From: JBLRWS01 sp047921075
Lineage (GTDB): Bacteria > Bacteroidota > Rhodothermia > Balneolales > Balneolaceae
Direction: 5' to 3'
Length of the DNA: 64,000 nucleotides
NCBI GenBank assembly: GCA_047921075.1
Contig: JBLRWS010000005.1
Location: 8,950-72,949 of the forward strand
Within the stretch, counting starts at the first letter, position 1. Every line of letters begins with the position of its first letter. The translations under genes and the position numbers were made by a program. Of the stretch, positions 51,760-61,962 are shown in pieces. The notes beneath the pieces are model-generated. The model saw only the letters and a list, made by a program, of their open reading frames with translations. It was not told where the DNA came from and did no database searches.

Positions 51760-52980
51760 ATGAAAGCACTTATGAAATCTACATTCTCAACATTTGTACT
51801 TTTTCTGTTTGTGGCCAGTTCAATCGCCACAGCACAGCAATCGGATTACGAAACCGTACAAGATTTTCGGGCTCAATACAGCCAACTGGCTGATCGTATT
51901 GACAGCGCAACATCCACCGACGATCTCTCCGGAATCGTGTCAGACATTGACGCTCTTGAAGCCAATTTTTCCGGCTCTTCATCGCTGATCAACAGTGCAC
52001 TCTATCCGGAAACGTTCAATGAGCGTATTCGTGATCTTCGTACACGTTTTGGTATTACGGAAACGAACATTAATGTCGTCGATCAACTGAACGAGCAAAT
52101 TGCTCAGCTTCAGTCTGAATTGGATGAGCTGCGCTCACAACTCGCTCAGATGGATGAAGACTCTCAGGCTCTGAGAGAGCGTATCGAGCGGGCATCTGCA
52201 AACGAGCGCCGTCTTTCTGCACTGGTACGGCAGTATCGCCAAAACCTCGACAACCGCGATACATTTGTCAGCGACCTGCTGGAAGATCTCCTGGAGCAGT
52301 ATGAGGCGATGGATCCTCAAACACGTCAGGAAATTGCCACTGCTGCAGAAAGTATGGAAGACAATCCGCTTGAGTTGCTTAAAACCATTCTGGCAGAATA
52401 TATCAACGCTGCTGACCGCGATGCCGGTTTGCAGGCGCACGATTATCTGAAAATGCGCGCCCAGCATGCATTCTTTGCCAACGTCTGGGGCAACATTGGC
52501 CAGAATTTGGCCGAAACCTACGATTCAGAGAATCCGGTTCAGGCACGCCAGGAAGTAACCGACCTGTTAGCCGCATGGCAAGCCAGTGTCGATAACAAAC
52601 TCTGGGGTTCGCTCAGCACCTCCTTCAATCAAAACGGCATTCAGCTTGAGGCGTTTGCATCTCCACAGGCCTTTAATACGGCGTTAAATAATTTTGTGGA
52701 CAGTGCCTCTGAAATAGCTATGCAACAGAATGAAGAAGCTGACCTGGAGCTTTACAACGCATTTAGCAGTTTCTGGAACAACACCGTTAAAGCACAATGG
52801 GGTGATGTAATCACCGATGGAAATGTACTGTCTAACTCTGACATTGCTGCCATTGATGTAAAACTAAGCAGTTGGGGGCAAAGTGCAGCTCCGACATCCA
52901 ACCTGATGTTCATCTTGCTGCTTGTAAGCATCGCGGTTATTATCGGATTGATCGTTCTACTGTTAACCAAGAAAAGCTAA
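51760..52980 (+). CDS. Secreted coiled-coil protein with C-terminal membrane helix
   Basis: 406 residues: signal peptide ending at ATAQQ, helical region, a coiled-coil segment with LNEQIAQLQSELDELRSQLA, another helical part, and a C-terminal helix (NLMFILLLVSIAVIIGLIVLLL) followed by KKS. It may tether something between the inner membrane and the periplasm, but no family is recognised. It is paired with the lipoprotein just upstream and ends at a good terminator. Confidence 0.7.
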   Translation: MKALMKSTFSTFVLFLFVASSIATAQQSDYETVQDFRAQYSQLADRIDSATSTDDLSGIVSDIDALEANFSGSSSLINSALYPETFNERIRDLRTRFGITETNINVVDQLNEQIAQLQSELDELRSQLAQMDEDSQALRERIERASANERRLSALVRQYRQNLDNRDTFVSDLLEDLLEQYEAMDPQTRQEIATAAESMEDNPLELLKTILAEYINAADRDAGLQAHDYLKMRAQHAFFANVWGNIGQNLAETYDSENPVQARQEVTDLLAAWQASVDNKLWGSLSTSFNQNGIQLEAFASPQAFNTALNNFVDSASEIAMQQNEEADLELYNAFSSFWNNTVKAQWGDVITDGNVLSNSDIAAIDVKLSSWGQSAAPTSNLMFILLLVSIAVIIGLIVLLLTKKS

Positions 52981-53007
52981 GTTTCGTAGTACATACTCTT
53001 TTCTACA

Positions 53008-53040
53008 AACCCTGCTTCGTTTTCGGAGCAGGGTTTTTTT
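53008..53040 (+). terminator. Terminator of the coiled-coil protein gene
   Basis: Stem AACCCTGCT / AGCAGGGTT with loop of about 10 bases, followed by a T run to 53040. It lies 27 bp past the stop. Confidence 0.88.
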
Positions 53041-53142
53041 ATGCCAATCGGTTTCTGTACGCTTCATGCGTTGTACATGTTTTGGGCGATCCGTAAAGGT
53101 GAGTTGGATCGGGAATAAGAGGGATGACGATCAGATCCGAGA

Positions 53143-55257
53143 TCAGGGAAGGGAAGAGGTGCGCCGCAAAATCCACTCTGCGGTGAGCAATCCCACCACA
53201 ATGAGAAACCAAAACGGAATATCGTACAAAAAACGGGTTTCAGATCGAACGTCAACAATGGGTTGATGGAGTCCGGCATTTCGCAAAGAGGTAAATAGCT
53301 CTTCAAAATCGGCATTTTCGATAAAGTTCCCGCCCGATCGCTCTGCAATTTGACGCAGCACACGGTCGTCTCTGCGGGTATCGGCAAACTCACGGGTTGC
53401 CTGACTCACTTCAAACCGGCTGTCAGCACGTCCCAGCGTGCGATCTCCCTTTTGCGCAATGGCGTCAATCGTATAAACTCCCTCCGGAAAGGACCCAAGT
53501 TGGACATCATATCGTCCGTTTCCTGTATGGCGAAGCCGATAGGTTTGCTCTTCGCCGGTAGAGGAAGAGAGCACGGATATTTCAACAATGGCATCGGTTT
53601 CGGGCTCGCCTCGCTCGTTTATCAGCGTACCCTGAATGCGTACGATCTCGCTCTCGGCAAAACGGTCTTTTACAGGTTCGATCGAGAGATTTCGGTTTTG
53701 AGGAGAGGTTGAGACCCATGAAAACAGATTGCCAAAGAACTGCTGATACCAGTTACGAACATCTTCATTCGCAGATCGAGCCCAGGTATTCCATCCAAAT
53801 CCGTGAACGTACACGGTTCTTGTATCAAGGGATTCTTCCACCGCCAGCAGCGGAATACCGGTTTCCGAGCGCTGAAATTCTGCACTAAATAGAACAGTAG
53901 CCAGGGAAGAGAGGCTGTAATTTCCCCGAAAGGCGCGCACCGTCGGATAGGTTCGAAAGGCAGCCTGAGGAAGTTCCAGAATTGGATGTGTATAGAGCTC
54001 CTGCGATAAGGAAAGGTGTACATTTAACATGCCGCCAACGGTTCGTGGGTTGATGGGCACCCACTCCGGCCGCTCAGAGGTGCGAGCTGCATCTAAGGAT
54101 GATGGCAGCAAAAACAGGACTTTTGAGCTGTTTTGATCCTCGATCCAGCTGCTAACACGGCTGTGTTCCGGTGGAAGGCCGTGGAGAATGAGCAAATCCG
54201 GTTGCTCATCACTTGCCATCGGATCGTCTCCGTGGTACCGGTCGGGGCCAAACTCATCATACTGAAAGAGCTCTGTTTGCTGATCGGCGGCCACAAAACG
54301 CCGAATGGCTCCGATATCGGGGTGCACCTCAAACGCCAGCGACCAAACAATCCGTTTATCATCCAGTACGTCTACCGTAAAGCGCTCGGTGTTGTTCTGT
54401 TCGTTGAACTCATCGGGCAGCGCAGGGATGTGCACCTCAAACTCACGAAGGCCCTCTTCGGTGTGTTCGATTTCAAAAATTACTTCATGGTTGCTGGACT
54501 CTTCCGCAAAACGAACCGAACGGCTTTCCAGCACCGTGCCGTTTTCGAGGAGCTGTATGTCGGCACGGGCATCGAGGTAACCGTCCTGCTGTACTTCAAC
54601 GGCAATCCGATCGCGGGTTTGAACATAGGAGATGTTGTTGTAGGTGAGCGATGCGATGCGAACATCCCTGACCGCTGATGTATCACCCAGCGGAACAGTG
54701 AAAATAGGAAAGGGAGCGTTTTGAGCACTAAAAACCGGATCGCGGCCTTGTGTGGCGATACCATCACTCCATAGCAGGGAAGCGACCGTTTGTCCGCGTT
54801 GCTGCGACATATGACGAATTACCTGCTCCAGGTTGGTAACCGGCTCTACGGCTTGGGGCTGTTCACCGGGCTCTGTACTGCCGCCAAAAAGAAACCACTC
54901 CAAATCGTACTCATCGGATAATTGCTCCCGGAATGCGTCGATTCTTTGTTGATAGGTATCGAGTCCTTCATAATCGCCACGCTCTATCGAAACGCTCTGG
55001 CTGTTGTCCAGATAGACGGCCAAACGGGGGCGCTGCTCCTCCGTCTCTTCCCACACATAAAATGGATTCAACAGCAGCAGAGACAGCAGAAAAAAGGCGG
55101 CGGAACGGAGAGTAATAAGGGCAACCTTTTTTCCTGCAGGAATAGAGCTCAGATGATGATAGCTCCACCACGCAATAGCGATGCTAAGCAATGCCATAAC
55201 GGCCAACACAAAAAGCGGCAGAACCGGACTGATTCCCTGTATGCTTAAAGCTATCAT
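53143..55257 (-). CDS. Membrane protein with VWA/amidotransferase-like periplasmic region
   Basis: 704 residues: two N-terminal helices (about 10-30 and 45-63), a large periplasmic region and one C-terminal helix (about 683-700, PFWFLIVVGLLTAEWIL). The periplasmic part has RLAVYLDNSQSVS, a degenerate VWA-type metal motif, a FEVHPDIGAIRRFV segment and an ILHGLPPEHSRVSSWIE region typical of the amidotransferase-like fold of Bat-type proteins. It follows MoxR by 9 bp, as Bat operon proteins do. Likely part of a MoxR-dependent envelope stress or assembly complex (inference). Confidence 0.75.
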   Translation of the reverse strand: MIALSIQGISPVLPLFVLAVMALLSIAIAWWSYHHLSSIPAGKKVALITLRSAAFFLLSLLLLNPFYVWEETEEQRPRLAVYLDNSQSVSIERGDYEGLDTYQQRIDAFREQLSDEYDLEWFLFGGSTEPGEQPQAVEPVTNLEQVIRHMSQQRGQTVASLLWSDGIATQGRDPVFSAQNAPFPIFTVPLGDTSAVRDVRIASLTYNNISYVQTRDRIAVEVQQDGYLDARADIQLLENGTVLESRSVRFAEESSNHEVIFEIEHTEEGLREFEVHIPALPDEFNEQNNTERFTVDVLDDKRIVWSLAFEVHPDIGAIRRFVAADQQTELFQYDEFGPDRYHGDDPMASDEQPDLLILHGLPPEHSRVSSWIEDQNSSKVLFLLPSSLDAARTSERPEWVPINPRTVGGMLNVHLSLSQELYTHPILELPQAAFRTYPTVRAFRGNYSLSSLATVLFSAEFQRSETGIPLLAVEESLDTRTVYVHGFGWNTWARSANEDVRNWYQQFFGNLFSWVSTSPQNRNLSIEPVKDRFAESEIVRIQGTLINERGEPETDAIVEISVLSSSTGEEQTYRLRHTGNGRYDVQLGSFPEGVYTIDAIAQKGDRTLGRADSRFEVSQATREFADTRRDDRVLRQIAERSGGNFIENADFEELFTSLRNAGLHQPIVDVRSETRFLYDIPFWFLIVVGLLTAEWILRRTSSLP

Positions 55258-55266
55258 TGAATCACC

Positions 55267-56262
55267 TTAAAGCGATTCGACTAATCGTTGAATAATATCG
55301 GATGAAGAGATGCCCTCCGCTTCGGCAGCGTAGTTGGTTACAATACGGTGGCGATAAATCGGATCGGCCAGTGCTACAATGTCTTCCATTTCTACATTAA
55401 ACCGACCACTGGCCAGAGCACGCGTTTTGGCACCTAAAATGAGATATTGAGAGGCTCTTGGGCCGGCTCCCCAGCTTAGATAATTGGTTACATAGTCGGG
55501 GGCGATGTCTGTGCCAGGGCGTGTTTTGGCTGTCAGTGTAACAGCTTTATCAAGAATGTGATCGGGAACCGGCACTTCGCGCACCAGTTCCTGCAATTCG
55601 AGTATTTGCTCGCGGCTGAGAATATTTTGAATAGTCACCTTTCGGGGGGCCGTGGTTTGTGCTACAATCTGTTTCTCTTCTTCCAGTTTGGGATAGTCGA
55701 GGTAGATGTTGAACATAAACCGGTCGAGCTGCGCTTCGGGAAGAGGGTAGGTGCCCTCTTGCTCAATTGGGTTTTGCGTAGCCAGTACAAAAAACGGCTG
55801 ATCCAGATCGTATTTGTGCCCTGATGCGGTTACATGGTGTTCCTGCATCGCCTCAAGCAAAGCCGCCTGTGTTTTGGGAGGCGTACGGTTGATTTCGTCG
55901 GCCAGCACAATGTTGGCAAATACAGGTCCCTTTATAAATCGAAACGATTTTCGCCCCGACTCCTTGTCATCTTCAATTACATCGGTGCCGGTAATATCTC
56001 CAGGCATCAGATCGGGGGTAAATTGAATACGGCTGAAGGTGAGGTTGAGTGTTTTAGCCACCGTACTGATAAGCAGTGTTTTGGCCAGGCCGGGAACACC
56101 TACCAATACACAATTTCCGCGCGAAAAAAGGGCGATTAGAAGCTGTTCTACAACATGGTCCTGACCGACCACAACTTTACCAATTTCCCGACGAATGTTT
56201 TGAAATGAGGTGGTAAAAAATTCCGCGGCTTCGGTTGGCTCTTCCAGCGTTGGTTTTCTCAT
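55267..56262 (-). CDS. MoxR-family AAA+ ATPase
   Basis: 331 residues with Walker A GVPGLAKT (residues 55-62), Walker B VLADEINRTPPKTQAALLEAMQE (about 119-141) and the MoxR sensor region ATQNPIEQEGTYPLPEAQLDRF. MoxR ATPases act with VWA-domain proteins as chaperones for protein or cofactor maturation. It overlaps the surA-like gene by 4 bp and precedes the VWA-like membrane protein, so all belong to one operon. Confidence 0.95.
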   Translation of the reverse strand: MRKPTLEEPTEAAEFFTTSFQNIRREIGKVVVGQDHVVEQLLIALFSRGNCVLVGVPGLAKTLLISTVAKTLNLTFSRIQFTPDLMPGDITGTDVIEDDKESGRKSFRFIKGPVFANIVLADEINRTPPKTQAALLEAMQEHHVTASGHKYDLDQPFFVLATQNPIEQEGTYPLPEAQLDRFMFNIYLDYPKLEEEKQIVAQTTAPRKVTIQNILSREQILELQELVREVPVPDHILDKAVTLTAKTRPGTDIAPDYVTNYLSWGAGPRASQYLILGAKTRALASGRFNVEMEDIVALADPIYRHRIVTNYAAEAEGISSSDIIQRLVESL

Positions 56263-57671
56263 TCTGTGCCCTGTGTCATGGTTTCCGGTTGCTCAAGCTG
56301 GAGAGAATCTTCGCCAGTGTCCGGTATGTCAATTTTGTACTCGATATACAATATGTCTCGAATGCCGGCCAGCCATTCGTCAAATTTTCTCGCTCTTTTC
56401 TCTTCCAATGCAAATCTTCGTATTCGTTCGTAATCGTCACTCAGATTCGCTTCGTGTTCCGGCACGTGTTGGTCGAGGCGAATAATACGGTAGGCCTGCC
56501 TGTTTTGTGGACCACGTAAGGTAAAGGGCCGCGGCTCAGAAATTTCTCCCTCTTCATCAAGCAGAAGCACCACCCGATACATAGCCGGATCGAGCTGGCT
56601 AAGAGGAAGTAAACGTTGCTGGGTTCTAAAGTCTATGACTCTGCCACCCATGGATCGTGTGTCATCATCGTCCGAATGGGCTCGAGCCAAATCGGCAAAC
56701 GATTTTCCGTGAACAAGCACGCTGTCCCGAATCGCATTTAACTTGTTAATCGCGTACTCTTCATCAAGACTCTGTTCGTCAATTTCGATAAGGATATGGT
56801 CGGTGTCGATATTGTCGCCAACGCGATTGTTGAGCCGAATGATGTGATAACCAAACTCGGTACGCACCACACCGGAAATCTCACCTGGGTTCAGCGCAGT
56901 GGCTGCAGCCGAGTAGTTGGCAACCAGATCGCCGACGGGGATCATTCCCAATGCACCGCCTCTTGGTGCAGAGGGGCCGTCGCTGTGCCGGCGGGCCATC
57001 TCTTCAAAGTTCATGCCCTGCTGAATAACCGAATCGCGGATGGCCAGTGCTTTTTGGTAGGCCTGGTTTCGTGCATCATCGAGCGGCGGTGGTTCTACCA
57101 CAATTTGCGAGATAGCAACCATTTCGGGAATGACCGGCAGTTCATCTTCCGGAATGGCGTTAAAGAACTCTTCGACTTCGGAACGGGTGATCATGATAGA
57201 ATCGATAAACCGATCCTGTACCTGATCGGCTATAATCTGCTCACGGAATTGATTGCGAAATTCCGCTTTGATCTGAATAATACTCTGGCCAAAGGCTTCT
57301 TCCAGTGCCCGCTCGCTGCCCGCTTGCTGTACCAGCTGTTGAATGCGCATATCCATCTGCCGCTCTACCTGATCATCGGAAACTACAATGGAGTCCATTC
57401 GCGCTTTTTCGAGAATGGCGTGGTTGTCAATAATGGATTCGAGGGCGGCATACCACAACTCTTCAGTAAACTCCACCTCTTGATTCTGCATCTCGGCGCC
57501 CCGCAAAAACTGAGTTACCTGCTGGTCTACATCCGACTTTAAAATAATGCGGTCGTTGACCTGTGCGACGATTTGATCGGCCACAACATACTCTTGTGCG
57601 ACGGCCGGACGAGCGATCCACACAATAAGAAGAAGCGTCAAAATGGGTGTTAAACGGTTTAGTTGTTTCAT
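56259..57671 (-). CDS. SurA-like periplasmic peptidyl-prolyl isomerase
   Basis: 470 residues with a signal peptide ending ARPAVAQ. N-terminal SurA-like chaperone helices (VADQIVAQVNDRIILKSDVD) are followed by two parvulin domains (about residues 190-280 with HSDGPSAPRGGALGMIP, and 290-380 with AHSDDDDTRSMGG). SurA escorts outer-membrane proteins through the periplasm. The stop overlaps the moxR start and its own start overlaps the stop of the gene before (4 bp each), so translation is tightly coupled. Expected role: folding of envelope proteins. Confidence 0.88.
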   Translation of the reverse strand: MKQLNRLTPILTLLLIVWIARPAVAQEYVVADQIVAQVNDRIILKSDVDQQVTQFLRGAEMQNQEVEFTEELWYAALESIIDNHAILEKARMDSIVVSDDQVERQMDMRIQQLVQQAGSERALEEAFGQSIIQIKAEFRNQFREQIIADQVQDRFIDSIMITRSEVEEFFNAIPEDELPVIPEMVAISQIVVEPPPLDDARNQAYQKALAIRDSVIQQGMNFEEMARRHSDGPSAPRGGALGMIPVGDLVANYSAAATALNPGEISGVVRTEFGYHIIRLNNRVGDNIDTDHILIEIDEQSLDEEYAINKLNAIRDSVLVHGKSFADLARAHSDDDDTRSMGGRVIDFRTQQRLLPLSQLDPAMYRVVLLLDEEGEISEPRPFTLRGPQNRQAYRIIRLDQHVPEHEANLSDDYERIRRFALEEKRARKFDEWLAGIRDILYIEYKIDIPDTGEDSLQLEQPETMTQGTE

Positions 57672-58564
57672 AAAGGGGAGTCTGTTCGGTTCAGCAATGT
57701 GTTTAGTTCGTCGCTGTTACGTTTGCTTATATCGTTGTTGGATGCGGCTTCAAGTATTAAATTACGTTCGTAAGAGGAAATTAGTCTGCGAGATTTTTCG
57801 AGTTGCAGCCACTCTTCAATTCGGGGAAGCAGCCACTCAAAGTCGGGATGATCGCCGGCATTACGCACTTCAAGTAGTTGAACGAAATGAAAACGACCGC
57901 CATCCTGGTGAATCGGAGAAATTTCGGTAATGCCAATTACATTAAGATAACGGTTTAAAAGCGGAATATCTGATGCTGCCATTGAAATGGGCCAGTACTG
58001 TGTAGACGCCCTGATTTGGAGGTCGGGTTGTATGCTGTATTGATTGGCCACATCTACCCAGTCGGTACCTCCAAGAAGCGCCCGGCGCCCGGCCTCAATC
58101 TGTCCGCGGGTCTCTGTTGTAAGATGCCTGAATCGCACAAAACGCTCATCCAATACAAATTTATCTTTGTGTTCCTGAAAGTAATTCTGGGCTTCCTCGC
58201 GGGTTACCTGAAGTTCATCGGATCGATTGGAGAGAATGGTTTCTTGTAGTACACTCTTCAGAAGCTGCTCCTCCATGCGTCGTAAACGATCGCGAAGCTG
58301 TTGATTTTGTTGCAGCTGCAACCGCCGCGCTTCCCGGACCAGTAACTGGTCGGCAATCCACCGATCGATGTAGGTCTGCAACGCATGGAGAGAATCGGTT
58401 GCAAGGGCCGAAGGGGGGATTTCGGTTAACGCTGTGCTGATGGTGAGCTGCTGCCCATGCACACTGGCGATCACTTCATCGGGCATGGTTTGATCACCCC
58501 GTGTACAGGAAAAAAGCCCAACCAGGAGCAGAGCCAGTAATGTGAGTTGAATACCGGGCTTCAT
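57668..58564 (-). CDS. PpiC-type peptidyl-prolyl isomerase lipoprotein
   Basis: 298 residues with lipobox LFSC (Cys20). N-terminal helices (IDRWIADQLLVREARRLQL) and a parvulin-like domain in the C-terminal half (about 125-250, RFRHLTTETRGQIEAGRRAL). The central catalytic residues of the parvulin fold are less clear than in the neighbours, so activity is uncertain. It is the second of three isomerase genes and overlaps the surA-like gene. Confidence 0.78.
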   Translation of the reverse strand: MKPGIQLTLLALLLVGLFSCTRGDQTMPDEVIASVHGQQLTISTALTEIPPSALATDSLHALQTYIDRWIADQLLVREARRLQLQQNQQLRDRLRRMEEQLLKSVLQETILSNRSDELQVTREEAQNYFQEHKDKFVLDERFVRFRHLTTETRGQIEAGRRALLGGTDWVDVANQYSIQPDLQIRASTQYWPISMAASDIPLLNRYLNVIGITEISPIHQDGGRFHFVQLLEVRNAGDHPDFEWLLPRIEEWLQLEKSRRLISSYERNLILEAASNNDISKRNSDELNTLLNRTDSPL

Positions 58565-58566
58565 TA

Positions 58567-60489
58567 TTATTGTATACGCTCGCTGTAAATGCGCAAATTG
58601 TATGTATTACGGAGCTGTTCCATGAACTGCTCTTCGCGAATCGGTTGAAAATCGGTGGCTACACGGTGAAAGGCCTCCTCAAAGGTCATGGGCCGGGGAG
58701 GGAGAACCTCATTAAGAATAAACACCGCCGATCGGTTTCTGTAGGTGAACGGTTCGGATATCTCACCTTCGCTGAGCGTAGTGAGAATGTGATAAGGATT
58801 TGACAATATGTTTGCGGTTTCGTCGCGCACAATACTCAGCTGAGGGATAAGCTCCCGGAGTTCGTCATCGCTTAGCCCTTGTTCGTAGGCGCGAATCCCT
58901 TCCAGAACGATAGAGTCTTGCCGGGAGGCGAGCAGGGTGTAGGAATAGCGTTCATCAAACTGATAGCGTTCGCGGTGGTCGTTAAAAAAGGCCCGCAGCT
59001 GGGTGGAATCTGCCGTCTCTGCGTTCCAAACCTCCTGATCGGTAACATTATAAACAATCAACCCATCGCGAAATTGCCGAATCTGATCGTCAAAATCGTC
59101 AAATCGAGCCCTCGTTTCATCAATCATGATATCACGCACGATGTGATCGCGGTATTCCATGATCCAGTCGGTGCTCATTTGGCCTACGGTAGCGTCTGCA
59201 TATCGGCTTCCGATCCACGACCAAAAGTCGCCGGCCGTATAATTTTTGTTGTTTGAAGAAATCAAGGTTTGCACGGAAACACTCTGTGGCAGAACAGATT
59301 GGGAGATATTCTGATCACGAACCGTAATGGCAAAATCTGCAATTTCGGTTTTCACGTTTTCGTTGATTGAGAGATGCGCTTCACGGGCCACGAAGTTGAG
59401 CACATCTCGTTGGGAGGCCCGGCTTCCGGGTAGGTCTTCATACTGTTTCTTAAGGTCTTCAAAACGGTGACGTTCGTTGTGATAGGTTCGAACCGAATCA
59501 ACCCGAAAAATATGTACACCGTAGCTGGATTGGATAGGTTCGGAGAAAGGGGCATCCACATCGAGCGAGAGCACAGAATCCACAAAATCGCCATTAAACT
59601 GCGAAGTGCGCCCGATCCAGCCGATGTCGCCACCGGTTTCTTTGGTTTGCGTATCGTTTGTGAACTGACGCACTACATCGTCCCACTCCACTCCCGACTC
59701 AAGAAATGTGTACGCTTCGGCTGCTACAGGGTGTTCGCCATCTTCCGGAATCGCTCCCTGAAAGTAGATGTGGCTGATTTTACGAGCCGGTTGTGCCTCT
59801 TTTACATCTTGCAATAAAATGAGGTGATATCCGAACTGTGTGCGTACCGGCATGGATATTTCTCCGGGTTGCAGGCTGTATAGAACATCCTCAAACGGTT
59901 TTATGGTTACACCTGCGGTAACCCAGGGAAGTTGCCCGCCCATGGAGCGATGCCCCCGAAAGGTGGAATATTCCCGGTCGAGCTGGTCGATGGGAGTGCC
60001 GGACAGAAACTTGCTTCGGGCTTCAATAAGGCGATTTCGGGCGTTTAAACTTTCCATCGGGTGAGACTGTGCATCCAGCGCAATCAGCAAATGAAAAGCG
60101 CGCCGCTCTTCCGAACGGCGTTCAATGAACTGGTCGAGCAAAAAATCCTCGACCACATTATCGCGCCATTTGGCCAGAGCAGCCTGCATGGTGTATTCCT
60201 GCAGTTCTTCCGAAATTTCGTCCTGATGCCCATAACCCTGGCCTTTACCATATGTTAGTTTCAGGCGAAAGTTGATGTAGTAGGGGAGAAACTCTTCAAT
60301 ATCAGTCCTGGTATAGCTTTGATCGATATTGTTCTGCTGATAATGCTGCACGACCTCTTCCAGAGTTATCGGCTCGTCTGCGATAGACGCCACAACCGTG
60401 TTCAGCGAACTTTGGAGAGATTGCGATGCCGCAGAAACAGGAAGCAACAGAAGGCAGACCGCCCAAACGAATAATCTGTATTGAAACAT
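58567..60489 (-). CDS. Large PpiC/SurA-type periplasmic peptidyl-prolyl isomerase
   Basis: 640 residues with a signal peptide ending SAASQ. After a SurA-like N-terminus (SIADEPITLEEVVQHYQQNN), parvulin domains occupy about residues 125-225 (STFRGHRSMGGQLPW) and 235-320 (TKETGGDIGWIG). The rest, about 300 residues, is helical with SurA-like features and a third weak parvulin-like part. First gene of the operon and 2 bp before the lipoprotein isomerase. Its length is well above SurA's (about 430). Confidence 0.8.
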   Translation of the reverse strand: MFQYRLFVWAVCLLLLPVSAASQSLQSSLNTVVASIADEPITLEEVVQHYQQNNIDQSYTRTDIEEFLPYYINFRLKLTYGKGQGYGHQDEISEELQEYTMQAALAKWRDNVVEDFLLDQFIERRSEERRAFHLLIALDAQSHPMESLNARNRLIEARSKFLSGTPIDQLDREYSTFRGHRSMGGQLPWVTAGVTIKPFEDVLYSLQPGEISMPVRTQFGYHLILLQDVKEAQPARKISHIYFQGAIPEDGEHPVAAEAYTFLESGVEWDDVVRQFTNDTQTKETGGDIGWIGRTSQFNGDFVDSVLSLDVDAPFSEPIQSSYGVHIFRVDSVRTYHNERHRFEDLKKQYEDLPGSRASQRDVLNFVAREAHLSINENVKTEIADFAITVRDQNISQSVLPQSVSVQTLISSNNKNYTAGDFWSWIGSRYADATVGQMSTDWIMEYRDHIVRDIMIDETRARFDDFDDQIRQFRDGLIVYNVTDQEVWNAETADSTQLRAFFNDHRERYQFDERYSYTLLASRQDSIVLEGIRAYEQGLSDDELRELIPQLSIVRDETANILSNPYHILTTLSEGEISEPFTYRNRSAVFILNEVLPPRPMTFEEAFHRVATDFQPIREEQFMEQLRNTYNLRIYSERIQ

Positions 60490-60591
60490 AAAGGATTGGT
60501 TAACTTCTCAGTAAAAATATCTGTTTGAAGATAGAAATAATCACAGACAAGTGATGATGCTGAAGCATTAAGATTCTATGATTAGCATCAC

Positions 60592-61923
60592 TCAAAACAG
60601 AATGCCTGCAATCGTAGCGGTCATCAGATTGGCAATGGTTCCTGCAATGACCGCTTTGATCCCAAACTCGGCCAGTTCCGATTTACGGTTAGGTGCCAGC
60701 CCGCCGATGCCACCGATCTGGATGGCAATGGATGCAAAATTGGCAAACCCACACAATGCAAACGTTGCCATAGCAACGGTTTTCGGTTGCAGAGATTGCG
60801 CGGCCACAAACTGCGAGAGCCCTTCAAAAGCGAGGAATTCGGTAAGAACAACCTTAATGCCCAGCAACGCACCCACATCGGCTGCATCGGTAATGGGTAT
60901 GCCTATCAACACAGCGAAGGGGAAAAAGATCCACCCCAGAATGGTCTGAATCGTCAGGTCCAGGTCTGGGAATAGATGGGTAAGCATTGTTACCTCCCCG
61001 AACCAGCCAAGAGCGTAGTTAAACATAGCGATGAGCGCCACAAACGCCAGGAGCATCGCGCCTACGTTTAAGGACAATTTCAGGCCCTCTGATGCTCCGG
61101 AAGCGGCCGCGTCGATCCCGTTCTTTTCGGTTTGCTCCACGCTCATTTTCACATCGCCCTTGGTGACGGGCTCCTCGGTTTCAGGATAGAGAATTTTAGC
61201 GATCACAAGAGCCGCCGGTGCAGCCATAACACTTGCCGCCAGCAGTTGCTGTGCAAAAAGCTGCCGCCCAACGGAAATAGCCACTTCATTGGCAATGGCG
61301 TAGGCATCACCTAAAATCATAATGTAGGCTGCCATAATTCCGCCGGCAATCGTTGCCATACCACCCGACATGACTGTCAACAGCTCGGAACGGGTCATTT
61401 TTTCGATGAACGGCTTGATTAAGAGAGGTGATTCGGTTTGCCCCACAAAAATATTGGCCGTTACGGATAGCGACTCTGCTCCCGATGCCCCCATCAGCTT
61501 CTGCATTCCTTTCGCCATGTAGCGAACAATGAACTGCAGAATACCGTAGTGGTACAAGATGGTTGTGATGGATGCAAAAAAGACAATGGTTGGCAGCACC
61601 TGAAAGGCGAAAAAGAAGCCTAAACTACCCTCAGCAGCCGGGCCGAGAGCAAGATCGCCAAAGACAAAGATGGCTCCTTCGGTCGTAAAATCCAGAACCA
61701 ATACAAAAAAGCTGGCCAAAAAGTCGAACAGCATCAATGGCCAGCCGAGTGGAGCGAACCATTCTGCAAGCTGTGTTCCTTTAAGTATGAAAACGGCAAA
61801 AATAAACTGGATGCTGATGCCCACACCAACCAATCGCCACGATACGTTTTTGCGATTGTTGCTCATCAGCCAGGTGATGCCGATGAGCCCGGCCATGCCA
61901 ATAATTCCTTGTAAGATATCCAT
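60592..61923 (-). CDS. Concentrative nucleoside transporter (NupC family)
   Basis: Cation-coupled nucleoside importer of 443 residues with about ten membrane segments. Family marks: the VGQTESPLLIKPF block (about residue 163) and FALCGFANFASIAIQIGG near the C-terminus. Na+ coupling is common in the family. It is downstream of thymidine kinase by 39 bp, so the pair would import and phosphorylate thymidine and related nucleosides. Confidence 0.93.
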   Translation of the reverse strand: MDILQGIIGMAGLIGITWLMSNNRKNVSWRLVGVGISIQFIFAVFILKGTQLAEWFAPLGWPLMLFDFLASFFVLVLDFTTEGAIFVFGDLALGPAAEGSLGFFFAFQVLPTIVFFASITTILYHYGILQFIVRYMAKGMQKLMGASGAESLSVTANIFVGQTESPLLIKPFIEKMTRSELLTVMSGGMATIAGGIMAAYIMILGDAYAIANEVAISVGRQLFAQQLLAASVMAAPAALVIAKILYPETEEPVTKGDVKMSVEQTEKNGIDAAASGASEGLKLSLNVGAMLLAFVALIAMFNYALGWFGEVTMLTHLFPDLDLTIQTILGWIFFPFAVLIGIPITDAADVGALLGIKVVLTEFLAFEGLSQFVAAQSLQPKTVAMATFALCGFANFASIAIQIGGIGGLAPNRKSELAEFGIKAVIAGTIANLMTATIAGILF

Positions 61924-61962
61924 GTAGAAAAATTTTAGGTGAATGGTAGTATCAGTTGCAGA

